A stretch of DNA of 56,823 bases from Paulinella micropora (taxonomy: Eukaryota > Cercozoa > Imbricatea > Euglyphida), in NCBI GenBank assembly GCA_009731375.1, contig BJOX01000050.1:176473-233295 (forward strand). Reading direction: 5' to 3'. Within the stretch, counting starts at the first letter, position 1. Each line of letters begins with the position of its first letter. The notes beneath the pieces were generated by a model that did not search any database, was not told the origin of the DNA, and saw only the letters and a program-made list of their open reading frames with translations. This document shows positions 43,536-52,994 of the stretch, piece by piece. The translations under genes were made by a program, and so were the position numbers.

Positions 43536-46500
43536 CTAGAAACGCAAAAAGAATGAAGTCGTTACGTATGACATTTGTAAACAACACTGCAACAACTTAC
43601 AGATATTTGTTGAGAACAAAAATTTGTTTGCAAAGATATGGATGTCAAAAGCCGAGTATACATATGTCGCACAAGACGGGCCATATGTGTGTGGGTGCGT
43701 TTTTTTTTTTTAAAAAAAAAAAATTTTTTTTTTATGTGTGTGTTTTTTTTTTGTTTTTTTTTTAATGTGTTTTTTTTTAATGTGATTTTTTTGTTTGTTT
43801 GTTTGTTTGATTTGTTTTTGTTTGTTTGTTTGTCTGATGTTCTTCTTCTACCGGCTGGAGAAACGTACCTCCCTATTAAGACTCTTGCAACCCGAAATCA
43901 TGTGCCAGGAACACTCAGGAGCGTATGCGACCGAATTCGAAGCAGCTTGGTCATGTGCAACATTGGCGCTCGCAACATCTGCAATCGAACAACAACGGCC
44001 GTCACCGCTGGCGCACGATGTCTCTCCCTGCCCACAGATAATGCCGGCTGTTCCCTTGGGAAGAGGCGTACAAACTTCTCGCTTGGCATCGTAGCACTGG
44101 TCTCCTTCTGGCGTCAAGCAACACTATCAAAGTCAGAACAGTCCATTCACGACCATGCCAGCAAACAAGAAACAAGAGGGATCACTGGCAGACCGATACT
44201 GGCAGCAAAAAACACACTCTCAAGCACTCACGAGATTCGGACCTCTTTTTGCTGAGCTTGGCAATCCAGCCAAACACTGCGTTTACAAGCAAGGGCGCTG
44301 GATTCTTGGTGATCAGTCGCGACTGCACTGAGGACTGATTCGCCCCCGGATGGGCAACATCCTGCGGCACAAGAGACCTGACCCACAGGACACACAAAGA
44401 AAGGTTGGGCCAGAGAGGCCGTCGAGCTTGTTGGCGATGGGCAGCAGCCAGTCCCACATGAGATCTGGCCAAGCGGACAGACGAAATACGGTGTAGCCAC
44501 CACAGATGCAGGGCTATTAGGCTGGGCTGTTGTGCGGCTTGTCTGTGTCTCCGCAGGACAGCAGCCTGTGCTACAAGACATTTGACCAACTGGACAGGCA
44601 AACACAGGTTGAGGGCGCGGCTGGATCGCTGGACTAGATTCGCTGATCGTGGCGGCGGGGCAACAACCGCTGGCACCGGAACAGGCCACTTCACGCAGGC
44701 CGCAGACAACGCTGACGGTGCCACTGGGCGCTGGCGAGCACACCGCTTCAGCAACCACATAGCACCAGGGACCAGAGCTTGTCCAGCAACACTACACCAA
44801 GCAAGACAATCTCTCTCTCTCTCTCTGTCTCTGCGCGCTCTCTCACAGCACTGTAACAGGACGAACAAGCCTTCATGCACGCGCTTTTCTGGCAAGATGG
44901 TTGTACCTCTCTGTTCAAGCTTTTACAGGCAGCTCTCTGTTTGGTTGCACACAAGGGAGCATCAAAGCCAGGCGAAGAAAGCGAAGTGGCCATCAAGGCA
45001 GCGGACGCCCAGCTTACTGCAAGTGGTGTCGTAGTAGTAGTAGTGGTTGTGGTGAGTCGTTGGGCTGGCGTCGAGACTGCGCCATGGGAGATGGCCGAAG
45101 GATCCGGGCAACACGTGCCGTCACCAGAAGCACAGGAAATCCCTCCTTGCAAGCAAATGATGCTGGCTGTCCGCTTCGGCAGCGGTGTACAGGTCTCCAA
45201 GTTAGCATTGAAGCACAGTTCCCCGCTGGGCGTAAAACAGCACTAAGAGCAAATACACACATGCACAAATGTATGCACAGAAAGAGTCGACGAGCAGGTG
45301 ACATGTGTTCTGGAAACAGAAACGGGATTGTGCTGTTTTGCAAACACAGAGAGTGTGCTGTGTGATCTGGGATCACCTTCCTCTTCAGCATCTCACAAAG
45401 GTTGTGCTTTTGCGCTGAACACTCAGGCACTCCGACGCCAGCGGCTGTAAGGTTCAAAACAACGGGCCGAGTTTCAGGGGGTGGAACAGCTTGCTCTGAC
45501 GTGCTGGACGGGTCGGCACAGCAACTCCCATCACCGGCCAAACAGGACACTTGTCCACGCAGGCAGACGATACCTGCCGTCCTTTTCGGCAGAGGTGCAC
45601 AGACTTTCCACTTGGGGTCGTAGCACACATCGCCTCGAGGAGTTGAGCAACACTAGCAAACAACAACACTATCAATAGTTTTAACAACAACACTAGCAAA
45701 CAACAAAAATATTTACAATACTCTCCGCACCTGAAACAAACACTTCACACTACATTTTCATAGTTTTTCGAACCTCCGTGTTCTGGGCTTTGCAATCTAA
45801 CGCTGCTGGTATCTTGCAGGAAGGTATGGCAGCTTCAACCACGCTGGGCTGGGAAGGAGCAGTGGTCGTGGGAAATAAAAACCGCTTAGGTTCCGCTGCT
45901 GTACTCGGTGGAGATGTTGCACGTAAATTATGCGACTCGCTTTCTGCGCAACAGCCAGATTCACATTGAACCTGACCCACGGGGCATACGAAAACAGCTG
46001 CACGGCGTTCGGGCGGAGTTGTGGACGCTGGAGATGAGCAGCAGCCAGTCGCACAGGAAAACTGGCCGATGGGACATACAAACGTCGGTGCAACCGCCTT
46101 ATGGAGCTGGCCCGCGGAGTCCCGGCCTGCTTTCGCAACGGGACAGCATCCTGTGGCGCAGGACTCTTGGCCGATGGGGCATCCGAAGACAGGGCCAAGC
46201 ACCGCCGCACCGTCTGCAGCATCTGCTCGCTCCGCAGCACAGCACCCGGTACTACAGGAAACTTGTCCGACTGGACACGCAAACACATAAGCTTTTGCTG
46301 TGATGACGGTCGGAGACAGCGTGGTAGTGGTTGCTCTGTTGAACGCAACGGCATGGTTGCCGGCGTTAGCATCGGAAGAGGCCGCAAGACCAGCAAGAGA
46401 AGACGTTGCTGGGAAAAGGTCGGAGCAACATGGGTCACTACCGCCATGGCACCGTTTCGAGCAGATGATGGACATGCCAAGGCGCGATGCACACATTTGC

Positions 46501-49500
46501 TGCTGCAGATCGTAGCATTTCTCTCCTTCCGACGTCTGGCAGCACTGAGCACAAACACGCATACAGAAATGCAAGCTGCTATCAGCAGGACAAGCAAGTG
46601 ACCTCCATTTTCTGGGCACTACAACGGAGGATAGACAGAGGCTTGGTGCACGTCGGGCCGATTAGTGGTACAACAGCTGCAGGCTCTGGGGCCAAAGAAC
46701 TCTTAGCCGCGGCTGAAGTGAGAACACTGGCTGCGGCGCGCGATAAGGCAGCAGCAGCCACTGAATCTATAGCAGCGACAGAGGAAGCAGCCGATGACGA
46801 AGTTTCGCAGCATGCACCATCTCCCGACGGACAGGCAACTTGGCCAACAACACACAGGATATTGGATAAGCCGCCAGGAAGAGGTGTACAGACTCCCTTG
46901 CTGTGGCAAAGGTCTTCTAAATGCGTTCTGCAACACTGTCAAGCATACAGGAACAAGAATAACATACCGCAAGGTTTTTCAAATGTTCAAAAAGGCGAAG
47001 CAAAAAGAGCACTTGCAGGACCTCCATCCGCCGGGCGGCACAACGTATCTTGCCGTTGATGGAGCAAGTGACAGTCGAGGAAGCCCCTGGGGCGGGCCCG
47101 TCAAGCGCAGTAGCTGCACTCGATGGCAATTTTGAGATGACCGCAGCGCTCTTTTCTGGGCAACATCCACTTGCGCAAGACACTTGACCAACTGGACACG
47201 CGAACACAGGCGCGACTGTAGACGGGGCAAGCGTGGACGAAGCTGGTGACGGGCAGCACCCTGTCGAGCAGGACACCTCACCCAGTGGACAAGCAAACAC
47301 AACTCCCGCCCGAGGCGTGGTGGTTGTTGAAGAAGCTGGAGACGGGCAACAGCCTGTTACGCACGAGACCTGGCCCAAGGGACACACAAACACAGCGGCG
47401 GCAGAGGATGCCACGGCTCGGCCTTCGGGGTCGACGCAGCAGCCAGTACTACTACTATTACAGGAGACCTGACCCAAAGGACAGGCAAATACGGGAGGCA
47501 CTTGCAAGCCCGATGCTTGACTAGGTGCAGACGTAGTAGTTCGCAGGCAACAGCCCGTCGCGCAGGACACCTGACCCAACGGGCACACAAAGACGGGCGC
47601 GACGGTAGTCTTTGGTTGGCGGCCGCTGCAGCACTGTCCTGTGGTTTTCACACAAGCCACATCTTCACTTGCACAAACAAGACTGGCTTCGGCGGTTGGG
47701 AGAGCTATGCACACTTCTTGTGCCATATCGTAACAGAGATCCTCTTCCTGAGTCTTGCAACACTAACACAAGCAGACACAAGCACAAGAAACAACCACAA
47801 TGAGAAACACCTAGTTGGAATGCGAGCTTGGTAGAACGATACCTCTAGCCCACGGCTTTTACACATGACTTGCGAGAAAGACGTGCATTTGTTGGTTTTC
47901 ACTTCGGAAGCGACAGTTGTGCTGTACTTGTCAAGAAATAGAGCGAGTTTGCCGCTCCTCTGTGCGCTAGACAAAGGATTGGGAGCGATCGTGCTGCTCG
48001 TGGGAGAGAATGGAAGCACCGCACTGTCTCCGTCTCGTGCACTTGAGCTCACAGAGAGGCGAAACCTTTCCAGAAAAGAACTCTGATCAGGCGTTTGCTC
48101 TGAAGTCGCTCCTGACGAACGGAGAGAACGAATCATTAAGTCCCACTTGGAGGGTGGTGTGGTAACTAGGTCTGGAGTGTGGCTAACTGCTGTTGGTGGC
48201 AGTGCGGCGGATTCCCTTGTCGAGGTAGAAATCGAAGGAGGCCTGCTTGTAAAGGATGTAGCTTGCGATGGAAGCAGCTCATTTTCAAGTTTGAACAAAG
48301 CTAGGTTAGACCACCGGGACACGGGGTCGATCTCCGACGAAGAGCACTTCACATTCGAACCGGTCGCAAATGGCGCGCCATCGTTGATCCACGTCCTCAT
48401 CATCGCCAACTGATCGTCAGAAGCCTTTTCACCAAAGGGAGGCATACTGGCACCCGAGCCGCCGACTTTGGTATGGGAGCCAATCATCTTGTGGTACAGG
48501 TAAGAGTTTGCTACGTCACAAGGTGCTATCAGCAACATCCCTTGCCGTTGCTTGGACATGAAGTTCACGGTATTTCGGAAGGCGGTCTTGGCATCCCCCA
48601 AAGCTAGGAGCGGATTTCCTGAGGCATGCCCTTGCAGGACCCCCAGTGAGGCCCACATGGGGTAGATATCGTCCTGGAAATTCAGTCTCAACATTGGTTT
48701 GCTTGTTGGCGCAGGTGTTCTTGACGGGGTTTGCGAATATGTTCTGGAGGAGGAAGCACGTTCAATGCGGCAGCATGAATCTCCGGAGGGCGGACAAGGT
48801 TGAAAGCCTTGCGGACAAATCAGGCTGTACGAGTTGGACATGCGCGTACAGGATTGCGAAGTGGCATTGTAACACTGATCCCCCTTCGCTTCGGGACAAC
48901 ACTAAATTGACAATTAACAGAACGAATCTAAATCATGCAAGCACAACACATACCTGTGAAGCAGCGGATTTCGCACAATGAAGGCGATGGATCAAAGAAC
49001 AATTTCTGGTCACTGCAGAACAAATGCATAATCAAAATTTTGGTGAATTTGTCGGGGAACTGCAAAAACATCTGCCGAGACAACGCTTACCAAAGCTAGC
49101 ACAACTTTGTGTGTTGCAATTCTCAACCCACTTTACGCCAGGGTCGGGGCAGCCGGAGCCGAAACGCGTGATGAACACGGAACAGAAACGTTGACTGCAC
49201 ACAGCAAGAGACCACAGGGATGATGTATTAGAGAGCAAAATCTTCCTAAAACGAAAGACTCACCCGCCCCCACAGAGTGAAGAACAGTCTCTGCACTTCG
49301 TTTCATACTTGCAAGGCGTCGGCTCTTCTGGAGAAATTGCCCGAACATCCCTATAGCCGGCAACATTCAAGCGGATTCAAATGGGATGAAGCCTAGCGAC
49401 AAATAACACAACTGGAAAAAGAACTAACCATTCGTGTATTGGATCGTCGCTTGAGTCGTCCGCCGGGTAGGGGTAAGGAGGCAGGTATGGACTACACAAT

Positions 49501-50481
49501 CCAAGCATGATTCAACATTCACGTTGGTATAATTATCACAAGAACAGGCGTACAAGATTTCGGCGCTGCTGTCTTCCGAGTCGTCCAGGAACCCGTTGCG
49601 AAGAGAATGAAAGAACGCCTCGCACGAGAAGGTGTTGCAAAACTGATTGAAATTGGCTGTGGGACTAGGACAAGCACGCCCGGCGCTGCGAGAGGAAACT
49701 TGGAGACGACAAGTGGCAATACTGCACAAACAAGGTTAGGCATAAGAAATCTTACATGGTATCACTTTTATTATTATTATTATTATTATTAGATGGAGGC
49801 ACATGTGCAGATTTGCATCCGCCATTGACAGAGAAGCACTATTATTATTATTATTATTATGGAGGGGTGCACAGTATGGCACCCCACGGGAAGAGGAGGT
49901 GGTTGGGCCTCTTCCCACTGGTTTCGAGGCTATGTCGTTGAGTTGGCTCCGAGGCTATGTTGTTGTGTTGGTTCCGAGGCTATGTTGTTGTGTTGGTTCC
50001 GAGGCTCTGTTGTTGTGTGGGTTCCGAGGCTATGTCGATGTGGGTTCCGAGGCTATGTTGTTGTGTTGGTTCCGAGGCCATGTCGTTGTGTTGTTTTTTA
50101 TAAGACATACACCACGTGGGATCAAAGGGGTATTTACATTCCGCGATCTAGGGGTGGTGACGGGTTTCGAGGCGTCCCAGATACTTACCACAAAACGTCC
50201 TCATGCGCTGGCAGACCGCATGAAATGTCTGCTACCCCTGTGAGTACCTCCATGCGGGACCTACCCAGTCTCGTGGAGCTCTCACGCGGGGAAGATCAAT
50301 CATTTGTAGTTGATTTCCTGCAAGGTACCCGACACTGTGCGGGTAGTAGGGACTTCCTTTTGGGGCCTTCTATGCAGGATGGTTAGAGTCACTCTTCCCT
50401 CCCCAACATACTCACTGTAGTCCCTGTTGGGTCGAGGGATGGAGGCGCATGGCCCTCGGGCTCAGCCATGACAGATCAATA

Positions 50482-50518
<37 letters not shown>

Positions 50519-52944
50519 TGGACACCGTGATAGCCCAGTGGTCAAGTTCTACCATCTGAGCCCTGTCGCCAGTTCGATTCCCGTCGGTGCCACCAGTATT
50601 TTCATTGAACATACCGGTCTATTTCTGGACCAGTATTTTCATTGAACATACCGGCCCGTCTGGAAGTGTTGGAACTGCCCTTGCGGGGGTGTCATTAGAG
50701 CTTATCGTCAATTCTTCGTACTCCCCTCACGGGTGAGACGATGGAGGCGCATGTGCAGAAATGCATCAGCCATTGACAGAGAAGCACTATTATTATTATT
50801 ATTATTATTTTGATTTTTGTTGTTGGTGGTGGTGGTCTGTATTTTTCTTAATTCTGAGACAGGGAAAGACAGCATAAACGAGTGGCTTGAGACATACCCG
50901 CCTCCACACTGCTTGTCGCATGGCCCACACACTTCCTCGAACTGGCAGTCATCCGAAGATATAAGAGCCCTGAATATAACACATTTACAACAGGTTTCAG
51001 TGCCAAGGTAAATGGTGACAAGAAAGGCCTCGATTCAAGACCAATATATATTTTGCTGCAATGGTATCATATTGTCATTTTGAAGAGGGACCCATTTGAA
51101 GGTGGTTGTCCGTAAGTGTTTGCCATTTGCGAGCCGGGTCTCTTGGACTGCTCACCCCAGGAATTCCCGGGCTTGGCATAAGGGTCCATGGTTTGATGAT
51201 AGGGCGGATAGTAAGGATATGTCGAGTAGGATGGTGACGTCGAGACTCGGGGGGAGCGCGTCACGGGCTGGATCGAGGCTGTTGGAGAGGCTGTTGGAGA
51301 TTCAAGCAACGGAGAGGGAGTCATGGAGTTGGTGGAAGACTGGGAGCTTGAGAAGCTGGCCAGAGGAGCGGTGCTGGAGCTGGCGCTGGAGCTGGCACTG
51401 GGGCTAGTACTTGAGCTCAGACTCTGACTGGCGCTGGTTGAGAAAGATCGAGAAGAAGAGAGAGAGATGCTGGACGTGAAGGAGGGAGAAGGAGTTAGTG
51501 AAACAGAGGCAGTACTAGTGAGGCCGGGAGTAACAGAAATGGTTGGGGTTATAGAGCGTGAGGGAGATGGAGATGAGGATGGAGAAGAGGAGGCAGATGG
51601 AGATGGGGATGGAGAAGAGGAGGCAGATGGAGATGGGGATGGAGAAGAGGAGGCAGATGGAGATGGGGATGGAGAAGAGGAGGCAGATGGAGATGGGGAT
51701 GGAGAAGGGGAGGAAGAGCGGGATGAAGACTGGGAGGGTGAAGGAGTTGAGCTCGGGGAGGGTGTGACGGACGAAGTTGCAGTAATGGATGCGGATGGAC
51801 TTGGCGAGGAGGTTCGCGACGGGGTTTGAGTAACGGAGGAAGTTGGAGTCACGGAGCGCGTCGGCGAAGGTGTATTTGAAGCTCGAAAATTGCCAAAGAC
51901 ACTGCGTAGAACAGCAACGCACAGCTTCTGTGTGATGGATTACTGCACCTCAAACTTTGCAAGATTATAAAAATATCGCACCAAAGCATGGATACATTTC
52001 TGAACACATGTGTCGGAGGTTACAACTGAAGATATACATTCTTTTGTCATCCAAAAGCATACATATGCAAAAATGCAGACACAAACATCTTTAAGTAACT
52101 TAAACACCTATATCCATAAGCAGAGTTGTCGTTATACTTACAGGCATGAGACTGAATCGAACGTGCGAGCGGTAACAGTTTCCCCATTGCCTACACGCCC
52201 GACTTGAATGCATGGAGTTGACAGGACGGTGATATAGTTGGCATTCGTGATGAAGACGCCGGGGTACTTGTTACAACCAGGTGTCGATTGCGTGTTACAC
52301 TGTTCTGGCAAGTTCATCGCCTGATAGTTCAACCCCGACGGAACCTAAACAGTACATCGGTTGCTTGTAATTAGATCAACACAAACTCATGAGCGCATAG
52401 CCAGGGCCGCTGAGAAAGTTACTCACGTAGTTCTGTCCGCTCCTGGAAGGAGTGAGAGTACAACTCCAGCCACCTGTTCCCTGGGATGGTGTGGTCTGGG
52501 TCCATTGCGGTTGCACCACCTCCCGAACGCGCCAGGAACGGCCCGTCACCGTCGGCGTAGGAACTACCATCCACACATACCGCTTCACACACTATTCCCA
52601 ACTCCGATCGCGAGCATATGTTGGCCCATCCTGATCTGTACTATGTCCTTTTTTGTGTATGCATGCTTAAATATGTACTGATATGGAAGAATGGGAAGAG
52701 GTTTACGAATTTCCTGGAAGGAAAACACTCCATTGACATTTGTCGTCACATTTAAATCCGGAACATTGTCGTCTAGCACATCACACAACAGCGAAGAAAT
52801 GAAACTGTAAACAAAATGAATTTCCTTTAGTTCGATCGAGCGTCAGGTTGTTCGTGCAATGCCTGAACTAGCTTACTGTTGAGGTCCAGCTCGAACGTCC
52901 ATCCTTGCAACGGCAGCTCTGCATGCAGCATCGACACTCTGTGT

Positions 52945-52994
<50 letters not shown>

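Noticed and set aside
44228-44242. GTGAGT donor at the end of exon 44791-44243
   Set aside because: It matches the donor consensus better but gives phase 2, while every neighbouring exon is phase 0 and the homologous exons use GAG/GT.
50520-50595. Functional tRNA gene
   Set aside because: A and B boxes and acceptor pairing are present, but the D- and T-stems do not pair and the same sequence recurs with a SINE body.
52142-52344. CNTQS in this exon as a third TSP1 repeat
   Set aside because: The surrounding joined exons fit the end of an SdrD_B-like domain better (closing FGNF follows in the next exon).
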